From: Gammaproteobacteria bacterium | Lineage (GTDB): Bacteria > Pseudomonadota > Gammaproteobacteria > RBG-16-57-12 | Length of the DNA: 60,945 nt | Direction: 5' to 3' | NCBI GenBank assembly: GCA_021647245.1 | Contig: JAKIVC010000015.1 | Coordinates: 1-60,945 of the forward strand | Shown here: positions 37,185-46,856 of the stretch, one piece after another | Numbering within the stretch: the first letter of the stretch is position 1 | How the letters are laid out: each line of letters starts with the position of its first letter | Program-made: the position numbers and the translations under genes | The notes under the pieces: model-generated | Seen by the model: only the letters and a program-made list of their open reading frames with translations | The model's database searches: none | Told to the model about the DNA's origin: nothing

Positions 37185-38228
37185 CTAGAAAGTGTCATTC
37201 TGCACCTTGTCATTCACGTACATCTCTCGGTAGGCGCTCATAATCAGCGCATAGCTGGTATTTTCAAAAACACGAAACACCATGGCCACACCCGCCAGCG
37301 CATCGGGCAGTGTAATCTCTTCTTTCTCTTCGCTGCGCTGATCAACCACCATCCGGCCATGCTGCCAGACGGACAGCGTATGACCCGGCATAACACCATC
37401 AATCTCACCAAGGCTTAACACCACTACCTGATATTGCCCAATACGCTCAATGCCATCCAGAAGACCAATAATGTGTCCTTCCATCAACTCATCTGGCGCA
37501 CGAGGGTTGAGCTGATCCAGTGTGGGCTGAGGAACAAAGGGTAATAGCTGGTCGCCATTTAAAACCTCACGATCTGACTCAACCACTCGCAAGGTCGAGG
37601 GATCATCAGCTACTAGCAATTGAGCCATACCCACGTAAGTTGCCTGATACCCCAACACCCGCTCTGGGTCATCCGGATCGGAATAAGCCTCCCCGGTGCG
37701 ATAAATAATATACTCTTTGGAGTCTTCCAGAGCTAAATTACGCGCAAAGATCGTACTCCCTTCACCGGCAATCAGCCGCCCTTCACCATTTGCCAGTATG
37801 TAGCCTGAATAACCTAACTCCTGATCGCTAATCACATAGGATTTAGAGAGAAAAGGCTTAATCTCATCCATGGGAATCGCCGGAATTGATTTTGCAGCAT
37901 TTGCCTCGGTATGAATTTGCGGGGATAACCTGACCACTTGGTCACTCATTCGCTCCAAGCTAAACACCGGCTTACCATCTTGATAAGTGAGATAAATAAC
38001 ATCTCCTGGATAGATAAGGTGAGGGTTTTTAATTTCTGGGTTATGCTGCCAAACTTGGGGCCAGCGCCATGGATCGCGTAAAAACTTCCCGGCAATACCC
38101 CAGAGGGTATCACCCTTCACAACGGTGTGATGGTCGGGATGGTCGGGGTTAATGACCACAGTTTGAGCGACTGCACTCATCGTAAATAGGAGCATCGAAA
38201 CGGCAATCAACAGCGTTTTCATGACCAT
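37185..38228 (-). CDS. exported LysM peptidoglycan-binding protein
   Basis: A 347-residue protein with a signal peptide (MKTLLIAVSMLLFTMSAVA) and one LysM domain just after it (HTVVKGDTLWGIAGKFL, ending HLIYPGDVIYLTY), followed by about 260 residues with no known catalytic domain. This type commonly sits upstream of dprA and is thought to bind the cell wall. I choose ATG 38228, six nt after AAGGA; ATG 38222 is the nearest alternative. Confidence 0.9.
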   Translation of the reverse strand: MVMKTLLIAVSMLLFTMSAVAQTVVINPDHPDHHTVVKGDTLWGIAGKFLRDPWRWPQVWQHNPEIKNPHLIYPGDVIYLTYQDGKPVFSLERMSDQVVRLSPQIHTEANAAKSIPAIPMDEIKPFLSKSYVISDQELGYSGYILANGEGRLIAGEGSTIFARNLALEDSKEYIIYRTGEAYSDPDDPERVLGYQATYVGMAQLLVADDPSTLRVVESDREVLNGDQLLPFVPQPTLDQLNPRAPDELMEGHIIGLLDGIERIGQYQVVVLSLGEIDGVMPGHTLSVWQHGRMVVDQRSEEKEEITLPDALAGVAMVFRVFENTSYALIMSAYREMYVNDKVQNDTF

Positions 38229-38488
38229 AGTCAATCCTTGTTAATTTGAAAAATAACATCGAGTGTAGCCGATGCCTCGTTATATCTCTATAAATCTGTT
38301 CTGTTTTTATCCTGAAATGCCCATAAATTATCCGAATCAGAGCCAGCAGCCTGCCAAACTATTCAAAACTCACTCACAATCACACCCACTATCTCGGCCA
38401 TTTCACAGTTAAAATTAGCCCCGGCTGGTTTGTCTGCCCACCATCCCTTATAATCGGACATAACACTAATGCACTATATGGTTAAATC

Positions 38489-38992
38489 ATGGCACTGTTA
38501 GAGATCCTGACCATTCCCGACCCACGGCTTCACAAAGTGGCTAAACCCGTGGCGGCGATAACGCCCAAGATATTAAGTTTGCTGGATGATCTGCTGGCAA
38601 CCATGTATCAGGCGCCGGGTATCGGCCTGGCCGCCACACAGGTCAACATCCACCAGCGCATTGTAGTGATCGATATTTCGGAGGAGAAAAACCAGCCCCT
38701 GATCCTCATCAATCCTGAAATTATTACCCATGATGGACTCATGATAAATGAAGAGGGATGCCTCTCTATCCCAGGAGTCTATGAAGATGTCGAGCGCGCA
38801 GAAAATATCACCGTAAAGGCGCTTAACCGCCACGATGAAGAGATACTGCTTGATGCTGACGGCCTGCTCTCAGTGTGTATACAACACGAGATAGACCACC
38901 TCAATGGAAAGGTTTTCATTGACCACATATCGCCACTAAAACGCCGGCGTATTAAAAAGAAACTGGAAAAAATAAAGAGGCAACCGCTCTGA
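38489..38992 (+). CDS. def: peptide deformylase
   Basis: A 167-residue metalloenzyme removing formyl from nascent N-terminal methionine. All three motifs are present: GIGLAATQVN (I), EEGCLSIPG (II) and CIQHEIDHLNGKVFID (III, the metal HExxH). The TGA stop at 38990-38992 overlaps the proposed CTG start of fmt. Confidence 0.97.
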   Translation: MALLEILTIPDPRLHKVAKPVAAITPKILSLLDDLLATMYQAPGIGLAATQVNIHQRIVVIDISEEKNQPLILINPEIITHDGLMINEEGCLSIPGVYEDVERAENITVKALNRHDEEILLDADGLLSVCIQHEIDHLNGKVFIDHISPLKRRRIKKKLEKIKRQPL

Positions 38993-39927
38993 AAATCATC
39001 TTTGCCGGCACCCCCGATTTCGCAGCCACCACCCTTGCGGCACTGCTAGGGTCTGAGCATCAAATTTGCGCCGTCTACACTCAACCCGACCGACCGGCTG
39101 GCAGGGGACGTAAGCTCACGCCATCCCCGGTTAAACAGCTGGCGATCCAACATAAACTCCCCGTCCTTCAGCCTCTGTCGTTACGCGATGAGGCGGCCCA
39201 GCAGCAGCTGGCCGCACTGGAAGCGGATATAATGGTAGTCGTCGCCTATGGGCTGATTCTTCCTCAAGCCGTACTGGATACACCCCAACACGGCTGCCTC
39301 AACATTCACGCATCACTTCTGCCTCGCTGGCGCGGTGCAGCCCCCATCCAGCGCGCTATTGAAGCGGGAGACAGCGAAACGGGTGTTACCATTATGCAGA
39401 TGGATGCTGGGCTCGACACTGGCGACATGCTCTTGACCGCAACCTGCCCCATCAAGGATGCTGATACTGCACAAACACTGCATGACCGGCTTGCAAATAT
39501 GGGCTCTCAAGCGCTGTTGACAGTGCTGCAACAACTTCAAAACGCCGCCCTTTTGCCCGTCGCCCAAGATAACAGCCTCGCCAACTACGCCCACAAGATG
39601 GAGAAGCATGAAGCTGAGATCGATTGGCAGCAGGATGCGCCGCAACTGTCACGACGAATTCGCGCATTCAACCCCTGGCCCGTCTGCTTCACATGGCTAG
39701 ATGGCAAATCGTTGCGCATTTTAAGTGCCCAACCCTTAGCCCAAGTTAGCCACGCAGCGCCTGGTACCGTCATCAAGGAAGGAGATGAGGGCGTTGAGGT
39801 GGCCTGTGGCACTGGTGTACTGCGCCTCACAAAAATACAGCTAGCGGGGAAACGCGCCACTTCAGCCACAGAGTTCATACATGGCCGATCACTACTGGGC
39901 AAGCTATTGAGGCAAAAAAATGAATAA
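38989..39927 (+). CDS. fmt: methionyl-tRNA formyltransferase, apparent CTG start
   Basis: A 312-residue enzyme that formylates initiator Met-tRNA. The conserved N-terminus KIIFAGTPDFAA starts directly after CTG 38989-38991, with AAAGAGG 8 nt upstream. Between the in-frame stop at 38953 and residue 82 there is no ATG, GTG or TTG, so the first standard start (ATG 39232) would delete about 80 residues including the N10-formyl-THF site. Further marks are the SLLPRWRGAAPIQRA motif with the catalytic HxSLLP and a C-terminal OB domain. CTG overlaps the def stop (CTGA), so translation is probably coupled. Length fits the family (about 315) only with this start. Confidence 0.9.
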   Translation: MKIIFAGTPDFAATTLAALLGSEHQICAVYTQPDRPAGRGRKLTPSPVKQLAIQHKLPVLQPLSLRDEAAQQQLAALEADIMVVVAYGLILPQAVLDTPQHGCLNIHASLLPRWRGAAPIQRAIEAGDSETGVTIMQMDAGLDTGDMLLTATCPIKDADTAQTLHDRLANMGSQALLTVLQQLQNAALLPVAQDNSLANYAHKMEKHEAEIDWQQDAPQLSRRIRAFNPWPVCFTWLDGKSLRILSAQPLAQVSHAAPGTVIKEGDEGVEVACGTGVLRLTKIQLAGKRATSATEFIHGRSLLGKLLRQKNE

Positions 39928-41221
39928 TGTACGCGCACTCGCTGCCAAAACCGTACAAGATGTTGCCTACCGGGGGCGCTCGCTCTCTACCCAGCTCCCG
40001 CCCATACTGGCACAGTGTAAACCCCGTGATAAGGGCTTACTGCAAGCACTCTGTTATGGCGCACTACGCTACCACTTTCGCCTCAAAAAGATACTGCAGC
40101 TACAGATGAGCAAACCCCTAAAAACAAAAGATAGTGACATCGAAAGCCTACTCATTGTGGGACTCTATCAACTAATCTACATGCGCACCCCAGGACATGC
40201 CGCCGTCTCGGAAGCGGTCACCGCAACTCAAGCGTTAAAAAAAGGCTGGGCCAAAGGGCTGGTGAATGGTGTATTACGCAACTGCCAGCGCAACCTTGAC
40301 ACATTGCAGGCTCAAGCCGATACACATTACAGCAGCCAATACGCCCACCCTGAATGGCTCATTAAAAAATTACAGCGGGCGTGGCCCGAGCAGTGGCAAG
40401 AAGTTCTGGAGGCGAATAATCAGCACCCCCCGATGACACTGCGTATCAACACACAACACCACACCCCTGAAAGCTACCAACAACAACTGCTTAAGCTGCA
40501 AATCCCCGCCACTCTACACCCACACAGCCAGGCCGCCCTCACCTTGGAGCAACCTCAAGACGTAGCACAACTACCGGGCTTTACTGATGGCTGGCTTTCA
40601 GTACAAGATAGCGCCGCACAGTTGGCTGCCCAGCTACTGGATACACAAGCTAGCGAACGGGTACTCGATGCCTGCGCGGCACCCGGCGGAAAGAGCTGCC
40701 ACATATTAGAGCGCCAGCCCCAGCTAAAAACCCTGGTTGCGATTGATAGTGATGCCACTCGCCTGGCACGGGTAGAGGAGAACCTGCAACGACTTAAACT
40801 CAGCGCAACGCTCCATTGCGCCGATGCCAGTGACCCATCCAGTTGGTGGAATGGTGAGCAGTTTGAACGCATCCTTCTCGACGCACCGTGCTCAGCCACC
40901 GGCGTTATTCGCCGCCACCCGGATATAAAACTGCTACGCAAAGAGAGTGATATTGATGAACTGGTGCGGGTGCAGCAACGTATTCTAGAAGCACTCTGGC
41001 CACTCCTGAAAGTGGGTGGCCGCCTGCTCTACGCCACCTGTTCACTTCTGCCCAGTGAGAACAGCGACCAACTTAGCCAGTTTTTGGCACGCCACCCCGA
41101 GGCGAAAGAGCATATTATCGCAGCTGACTGGGGAGTCAGCTGCACAGTTGGACGCCAAATTCTAACCGGAGAAGCGGGAATGGACGGTTTCTATTACGGT
41201 TGTATCGAGAAAAGCGCTTGA
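39920..41221 (+). CDS. rsmB: 16S rRNA (cytosine(967)-C5)-methyltransferase
   Basis: A 433-residue enzyme: N-terminal NusB-like RNA-binding domain (1-140), then an AdoMet methyltransferase domain with LDACAAPGGKSCH, the PCSATGVIRRHPDIK motif IV cysteine and the TCSLLPSEN motif VI cysteine, both needed for m5C chemistry. ATG 39920 overlaps the end of fmt by 8 bp. Confidence 0.96.
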   Translation: MNNVRALAAKTVQDVAYRGRSLSTQLPPILAQCKPRDKGLLQALCYGALRYHFRLKKILQLQMSKPLKTKDSDIESLLIVGLYQLIYMRTPGHAAVSEAVTATQALKKGWAKGLVNGVLRNCQRNLDTLQAQADTHYSSQYAHPEWLIKKLQRAWPEQWQEVLEANNQHPPMTLRINTQHHTPESYQQQLLKLQIPATLHPHSQAALTLEQPQDVAQLPGFTDGWLSVQDSAAQLAAQLLDTQASERVLDACAAPGGKSCHILERQPQLKTLVAIDSDATRLARVEENLQRLKLSATLHCADASDPSSWWNGEQFERILLDAPCSATGVIRRHPDIKLLRKESDIDELVRVQQRILEALWPLLKVGGRLLYATCSLLPSENSDQLSQFLARHPEAKEHIIAADWGVSCTVGRQILTGEAGMDGFYYGCIEKSA

Positions 41222-41778
41222 AAAGAGAGCAGCCAACAATAACAACTTACCTGCTGCCGCTACTGTTGCTGCTCTGCTACCAACCGGCCTTTGCTGAAAA
41301 ATTTGAAATAGTAGATGCAGAGGTATCGCTTCACAATGAGATCTACCACCTCAGCAGCACCATCCGCTACCCACTGGATACAGAGCTAACCACCGCCTTG
41401 TACCGTGGCGTTGTTCTGCCGATCAAAGTCATTGTGGAAGTCTACAGACCTCGGCGCTACCTCCCGGATACAGAAATCGCCTTCTTGAAACAGCGTTATG
41501 AACTGCGTTTTCACGCCTTAACTCGGCAGTATCTCGTCACCAACTACAACAGCGGTGCTCGCGCCAGTTACAGCTCGCTCACCCTTGCGCTACAACACTT
41601 GGGAAGCATCAACAATCTGCCAATCATTGATAAAAACCTGCTAGCAGAAGGCACTGAATATCGACTGCGGGTGCGTGCCGCTATCAATACTGGCCTACTC
41701 GCCATACCCTTAAAACTCACCTCCTACTTTTACGGCCCCTGGCGTAATGAGAGCGAGTGGTGGGATATGCCACTCTAG
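41218..41778 (+). CDS. DUF4390 protein with signal peptide
   Basis: About 186 residues. A signal peptide (TTYLLPLLLLLCYQPAFA) precedes a beta-rich domain with FEIVDAEVSLHNEIYHLSSTI and a C-terminal YFYGPWRNESEWW. The family (PF14334) is tied by gene order to the adjacent ntrY-ntrX pair in many Gammaproteobacteria; function unknown. No ATG exists near the N-terminus; TTG 41218 overlaps the rsmB stop (TTGA), TTG 41200 is the alternative. Confidence 0.82.
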   Translation: MKREQPTITTYLLPLLLLLCYQPAFAEKFEIVDAEVSLHNEIYHLSSTIRYPLDTELTTALYRGVVLPIKVIVEVYRPRRYLPDTEIAFLKQRYELRFHALTRQYLVTNYNSGARASYSSLTLALQHLGSINNLPIIDKNLLAEGTEYRLRVRAAINTGLLAIPLKLTSYFYGPWRNESEWWDMPL

Positions 41779-41787
41779 GCCCCCGTT

Positions 41788-44070
41788 ATGCGTCCACCAA
41801 CAACTCGCCTGAATAAAATACGTCGCTATCTGCAAGCGCGCCCACTACTCAGCCTGCTGCCGGTTTTTTTGCTGTTTCTTACCATGCTCTCATCGCTGGC
41901 GCTGCTCAGCGATGCAACCCAAAATTCAGCCCGCTTTGAACGACAATACCTACAGCTTCTGGCAATCAATATCGTCGGAACATTGATCTTTATCACCCTT
42001 ATTAGCTTCCGCATTGCCCATTTCATTCATGACTTTCGAAGCAACGCCATTGGTTCACGACTGGCTCTGCGCTTGGTGACCATATTCCTTCTCATATCGA
42101 TTGTACCGGTGAGTGCAGTCTATTATTTCTCGCTGCAATTTATTGAAAAAGGCATCGATAGCTGGTTCGATGTGCGTATTGAGCAGGCGCTGCAAGATGC
42201 TCTAGAGCTAAGTCGCCACTCACTGGATCTGCGCATTAAACAGCTGATCGATGAGACATCGACCGTTGTTAAAGAACTACAAAGCGCCAAGCAGCAGCAC
42301 CCATCGCAACTGGCCAGGCTGCACCGAAAAAATGAGAGCGCTGAACTGACTCTGATGAGTATCACTGGCCGAATCATTGCCAGCAGTACGCTGGAGAGCA
42401 CCGACATACTGCCGCAAAAACCTAACGACGCCATCTTGATGCAGGTGCGGCATGGTTATAACTATGTCGGTCTGGAGCCAAACCAAAATGAGCAGTTAAC
42501 GATTCGCATCGTAAGCTTGGTCGAGAATGACACCGCACTGGGTGAATCCCAAATTTTACAGGCACTCTACACTGTCCCTCAGCGCATCGGCACCCTACTA
42601 GATAGCGTTAACGACTCTTTCGCCTACTACAATGAGATGGTCTACCTGCGGGAGCCACTCAAAAACAGCTTCACCCTCACCCTCTCACTGGTGCTGCTAC
42701 TCACACTCTTAACCGCCGTGTGGGTTGCCCTCTTCTCCAGTCAGCGACTGGTTGAACCGATTCGAGTGCTGGCACGAGGCACTCGTGCTGTCGCTGCGGG
42801 AGACTACAATCAACAACTTCCCCTGACCAGTTATGATGAATTTGGCTCACTGGTCAACTCATTCAATGACATGACCCGTAAAATCGCCCAAGCACGAGAT
42901 GATGTGAGCCGCAGCCAGCAACAGATCGAAAAAGAGCGCGCCTACCTTGGTGCAGTACTTGGTGGGCTCACCTCCGGTGTTTTAACCCTCGATCACCGTT
43001 ACAAAGTGCGCACCGTCAACACCACCGCCCGGCAAATTCTTGAGGTAAACTTTGAACCACTGATGGGCAAACACATCACACAGATTGGCAAACTGAATGA
43101 ACACCTACAGGATTTCAGCCACAACACCCTGCAACAATTTGAACAACAGAGCCATGACTGGCAAGCCCAACTCATCATCTTCACCCCCCATGGGCGTAAA
43201 GCCATTATGTGCCACGGCACCCGCCTTGCCGAACGTCGACAAGGGGTTTCCGGCTATGTTTTAGTAATCGATGACATTACCAACCTGCTACAGGTACAGC
43301 GTGATGCCGCCTGGTCAGAGGTTGCCCGCCGACTGGCCCATGAGATAAAAAACCCGCTCACGCCCATTCAGCTTGCGGCAGAGCGAATGCGCCGCCGCTA
43401 CCTTAAGACACTCTCCACCACCGATGGGCAGTTACTGGACCGGTCAACCCATACCATCATCCAGCAGGTTCAAGCCATGGAAGAGATGGTAAAAGCCTTC
43501 AGCGACTACGCCTATACACCCAAACTTCAACTGACTAAATTCAACTTGAACCAACTCATTGATGAAGTCGTAGAGCTCTACCGAGGCGATAGAAAAGTCA
43601 CCTTTAAGCAGCAGCTGGATCCGCGACTTGGCGAACTCCAGGGCGATAAAGGTCGACTGCGCCAACTACTGCACAACCTCATCAAAAATAGTGTTGAAGC
43701 GGTCAGCCAACAGGAGAATAGCCAAGTCACCCTCACCACCACGCTGCACGGGAAGCACCCCAACGACCATATTGAACTCTGCATCGATGACAACGGCCCA
43801 GGCATTCCTGAATCACTACTAGAGCAACTTTTTGACCCCTATGTCACCAGCAAACCCAAGGGCACCGGACTCGGCTTGGCCATTGTCAAAAAAATTATCG
43901 AAGAGCATGGCGGTATCATAACGGCCCAGAACAACCCCCACGGTGGCACTCACATGGCGCTGCGTCTGCCACTACAATATAATACCCCGCTACCTGAGCA
44001 GCCAAAACAACCACACCCCCCACCCCACGGGAGAGCGAATGAAACAGCCCTACATATTGGTCGTCGATGA
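41788..44070 (+). CDS. ntrY: NtrY-type membrane sensor histidine kinase
   Basis: A 760-residue kinase with several N-terminal membrane helices (about 20-40, 52-72, 95-115 and 290-310), a periplasmic segment between the last two, HAMP (about 320-370), PAS (about 385-500), a phosphoacceptor box RLAHEIKNPLTPIQ and an ATPase domain with NLIKNSVEAV, DDNGPGIP and GTGLGLAIVKK. NtrY is known to sense redox or nitrogen state in other bacteria. The 3' end overlaps the start of ntrX by 32 bp. Confidence 0.93.
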   Translation: MRPPTTRLNKIRRYLQARPLLSLLPVFLLFLTMLSSLALLSDATQNSARFERQYLQLLAINIVGTLIFITLISFRIAHFIHDFRSNAIGSRLALRLVTIFLLISIVPVSAVYYFSLQFIEKGIDSWFDVRIEQALQDALELSRHSLDLRIKQLIDETSTVVKELQSAKQQHPSQLARLHRKNESAELTLMSITGRIIASSTLESTDILPQKPNDAILMQVRHGYNYVGLEPNQNEQLTIRIVSLVENDTALGESQILQALYTVPQRIGTLLDSVNDSFAYYNEMVYLREPLKNSFTLTLSLVLLLTLLTAVWVALFSSQRLVEPIRVLARGTRAVAAGDYNQQLPLTSYDEFGSLVNSFNDMTRKIAQARDDVSRSQQQIEKERAYLGAVLGGLTSGVLTLDHRYKVRTVNTTARQILEVNFEPLMGKHITQIGKLNEHLQDFSHNTLQQFEQQSHDWQAQLIIFTPHGRKAIMCHGTRLAERRQGVSGYVLVIDDITNLLQVQRDAAWSEVARRLAHEIKNPLTPIQLAAERMRRRYLKTLSTTDGQLLDRSTHTIIQQVQAMEEMVKAFSDYAYTPKLQLTKFNLNQLIDEVVELYRGDRKVTFKQQLDPRLGELQGDKGRLRQLLHNLIKNSVEAVSQQENSQVTLTTTLHGKHPNDHIELCIDDNGPGIPESLLEQLFDPYVTSKPKGTGLGLAIVKKIIEEHGGIITAQNNPHGGTHMALRLPLQYNTPLPEQPKQPHPPPHGRANETALHIGRR

Positions 44071-45400
44071 TGAGCCTGATATTCGCCAACTCATCCAAGA
44101 GATCCTCCAGGATGAGGGGTACCAGGTTACTGTCGCTAAAGATGGTGAAGATGCCCACCAACAGATTATCAACCGAACACCCAGCCTGATCCTGCTGGAT
44201 ATCTGGATGCCAGGGATCGATGGCATCACCCTCTACAAGCAACTACTGGCCGAAGGGTGCCAGGCACCAGTTATTGTTATGTCCGGTCACGGCACCGTCG
44301 AGACAGCGGTAGAGGCCACCCGCCTGGGCGCACACACCTTCCTGGAAAAACCACTCTCCATGGGCCGCCTGTTACCCGCCATAGAGCGCGCACTGTCAGC
44401 ATCACAATCTGGAAAGATCAGCACCCAAAACACCCACAGACATCAATCGGCAAGCCAGCTGATCGGCAAAAGTCCAACCATGCAGCGGCTTAGGGAGCAG
44501 CTTGCCCATGTCGCCAAATTTTCACTGCCCGTATTGATAGAAGGAGAAGCGGGTACCGGGAAAGCATTCAGCGCACGCTACCTACACCACAATGGCACGC
44601 AGCGTGATGGCCCCTTTGTAGAGTGCCACCTCGCAGCACTACCCATCCAGGCGATGATAAACACTCTTTTCGGCAAGGAGGAGGGCGGTAAAGTAACCCC
44701 AGGCAAGGCTGAACAAGCCAATGGCGGCACCCTCTATATCACCAGCATTGAGCAGCTTCCTCTGGAGCAACAGGATTATCTGATCGGCTACCTAAAGAGT
44801 GGCGAGTATTTCCGCCAAGGGGGCGATACCCCGCTCAAATCGACGTGCCGCCTCATTTGCACCTCAACCCGTGAGCTGCCCGCACTGATCAATGACGGCC
44901 ACTTTCGCAATGACCTCTACCACCTATTAAAAAGTGCCTCCATCCACACCCCCGCACTACGAAAGCACAGTGAAGATATTCCAGAGCTACTCACCCACTT
45001 TGTCGACCACTTTGTCGAAAAGGAGAAGCTCCCCTACCGCCGCTTCGGCTTACCACTGCAAAACCAGCTGCGCAACTACCACTGGCCTGGCAACATCAAA
45101 GAGCTCAACAACATCATACGCCAGCTGTTAATCACCGGAGCAGAGCCAGAGGTACAACTCAATGAACTCAACGGGCTACTCCGCACAGAGAGCACCAAAA
45201 CAACACTACCCAGCTACGACGAGCTATTTTCCCTGCCGCTACGCGAGGCCCGGGAAGCGTTTGAACGCCGCTACTTTACTCACCAAATGGAGCAACAGGG
45301 TGGCGTTGTCGGAAAAATTGCCAAAGCATCCGGCGTAGAGCGTACCCACCTTTATCGGAAGTTACGTGCGCTGGGCATCGAGTTTAAATCAGGCAAATGA
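44039..45400 (+). CDS. ntrX: NtrX-type response regulator with eroded AAA+ domain
   Basis: A 453-residue NtrC-family regulator: receiver (1-120) with VVDDEPD and phosphoacceptor LLDIWMPG near 54; AAA+ region (145-370); Fis-type HTH (VVGKIAKASGVERTHLYRKL). I start at ATG 44039 after GGGAGAGCG; an open frame reaching to 43943 lies inside ntrY and lacks homology. The ATPase is odd. Walker A is kept (GEAGTGKA) but GAFTGA is replaced by an unrelated stretch after TLFGKEEGG, and the Walker B acid pair is lost (TLYITSIEQ instead of TLFLDEI). It can hardly remodel sigma-54 polymerase and may act as a sigma-70 regulator. Confidence 0.92.
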   Translation: MKQPYILVVDDEPDIRQLIQEILQDEGYQVTVAKDGEDAHQQIINRTPSLILLDIWMPGIDGITLYKQLLAEGCQAPVIVMSGHGTVETAVEATRLGAHTFLEKPLSMGRLLPAIERALSASQSGKISTQNTHRHQSASQLIGKSPTMQRLREQLAHVAKFSLPVLIEGEAGTGKAFSARYLHHNGTQRDGPFVECHLAALPIQAMINTLFGKEEGGKVTPGKAEQANGGTLYITSIEQLPLEQQDYLIGYLKSGEYFRQGGDTPLKSTCRLICTSTRELPALINDGHFRNDLYHLLKSASIHTPALRKHSEDIPELLTHFVDHFVEKEKLPYRRFGLPLQNQLRNYHWPGNIKELNNIIRQLLITGAEPEVQLNELNGLLRTESTKTTLPSYDELFSLPLREAREAFERRYFTHQMEQQGGVVGKIAKASGVERTHLYRKLRALGIEFKSGK

Positions 45401-45464
45401 GCAGTGGCGCAGCACGTTATTCGCTGTACACTAGTGTTAAAACCTAATTAAAAAATAATATGCT

Positions 45465-46838
45465 ATGAAAATCATCATTTTGGGTGCTGGCCAGGTTGGC
45501 TCCTCCGTCGCAGAAAACCTGGTTCATGAAGCCAATGACATCACTGTGGTGGATACCGACGTCAACCGTCTGGCACTACTGCAAGACCGGCTCGATATTC
45601 GCACCATCGAAGGAGAGGCCTCGCACCCGCAAACACTTGAACGGGCGGGCGCTGAAGATGCCGACATGATCCTCGCCGTCACCAATAGCGATGAGATCAA
45701 CATGGTCGCCTGCCAAGTGGCTTACACCCTGTTCCACACCCCGACAAAAATTGCCCGTGTCCGCTCCGTAGAGTACCTCGCCTATCCCAAGCTTTTTAAC
45801 CAAGAAGCGCTGCCAGTTGATGTATTGATCAGCCCAGAACAGCTGGTTACCGACCACATCCAGCGCCTGATCGAGCTGCCGGGTGCGCTGCAAGTGCTCG
45901 ACTTTGCTGGCGGAAAAGTACAACTGGTGGCGGTACGCGCCTACCACGATGGGCCACTGGTCGGCCATGCACTCAGTACGCTGCGAGAGCATATGCCCAA
46001 GGTGGAGACCCGCGTGGCGGCCATTTTTCGTCACGGAATACCAGTGCCACCCCATGGCGATACCGTCATTGAGGTTGATGATGAGGTCTTTTTTATCGCC
46101 GCACGCAAAGATATTCGTGCAGTAATGGCCGAGCTGCGTAATATTGATGAAAAAATAAAACGTGTCATTATTGCTGGCGGTGGCAATATCGGAAAACGAC
46201 TGGCAAAAGCACTTGAGAAGAGCTGTCGAGTAAAGCTGATCGACCACAACCGCGAACGCACCGAGATGATTGCCGCAGAACTTAAAAAAACCATGGTGCT
46301 GTTCGGAGATGCGGCAGATGAAGAGCTGCTGTTGGATGAAAACATCGAAAACACCGGTGTCTTCTGCGCCCTCACCAACGATGATGAGGCCAACATCCTC
46401 TCGGCCATGTTGGCCAAGCGCCTCGGCGCACGCAAAGTAATGGCGCTGATTAACCGCAGCTCCTACGTCGACCTCGTACAGAACGGCACCATCGACATCG
46501 CCATCTCACCACAACAGGCGATGATCGGCAGCCTGCTGGCCCATGTGCGGCGAGGTGACGTAGTCGCGGTACACTCACTGCGTCGTGGTGCCGCCGAAGC
46601 GATTGAAGCCGTTGCCCACGGTGACCGCGGCTCGTCCAGTGTGGTCGGCCACGCCATTGAAGAGATCACCCTGCCCCACGGCACCACCATTGCCGCCATC
46701 GTGCGCGGTGAGACCGTACTGATTGCCCACCACGATACCGTTATCGAATCCGGCGACCATGTCATTCTCTTTCTGGTGGATAAAAAATATGTACCTGCCG
46801 TGGAAAAACTGTTCCAGGTTGGCATCACCTTCCTGTAA
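45465..46838 (+). CDS. trkA: Trk potassium uptake protein TrkA
   Basis: A 457-residue cytoplasmic regulator of the Trk potassium channel. Two RCK/TrkA-N Rossmann domains ([13 protein letters not shown] at the start, [13 protein letters not shown] near 236) each followed by a TrkA-C domain bind NAD(H) and gate TrkH. Located 64 bp after ntrX and 18 bp before trkH, as in many relatives. Confidence 0.96.
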   Translation: MKIIILGAGQVGSSVAENLVHEANDITVVDTDVNRLALLQDRLDIRTIEGEASHPQTLERAGAEDADMILAVTNSDEINMVACQVAYTLFHTPTKIARVRSVEYLAYPKLFNQEALPVDVLISPEQLVTDHIQRLIELPGALQVLDFAGGKVQLVAVRAYHDGPLVGHALSTLREHMPKVETRVAAIFRHGIPVPPHGDTVIEVDDEVFFIAARKDIRAVMAELRNIDEKIKRVIIAGGGNIGKRLAKALEKSCRVKLIDHNRERTEMIAAELKKTMVLFGDAADEELLLDENIENTGVFCALTNDDEANILSAMLAKRLGARKVMALINRSSYVDLVQNGTIDIAISPQQAMIGSLLAHVRRGDVVAVHSLRRGAAEAIEAVAHGDRGSSSVVGHAIEEITLPHGTTIAAIVRGETVLIAHHDTVIESGDHVILFLVDKKYVPAVEKLFQVGITFL

Positions 46839-46856
46839 AAAAAGGACAGCACACTC

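Noticed and set aside
39232..39927. fmt start at ATG 39232
   Set aside because: It would remove about 80 conserved residues including the formyl donor site; the upstream frame is fully conserved and begins at CTG 38989.
43943..44038. Longer NtrX start at 43943
   Set aside because: The extra 32 codons lie inside ntrY, have no family similarity, and a better ribosome site precedes ATG 44039.
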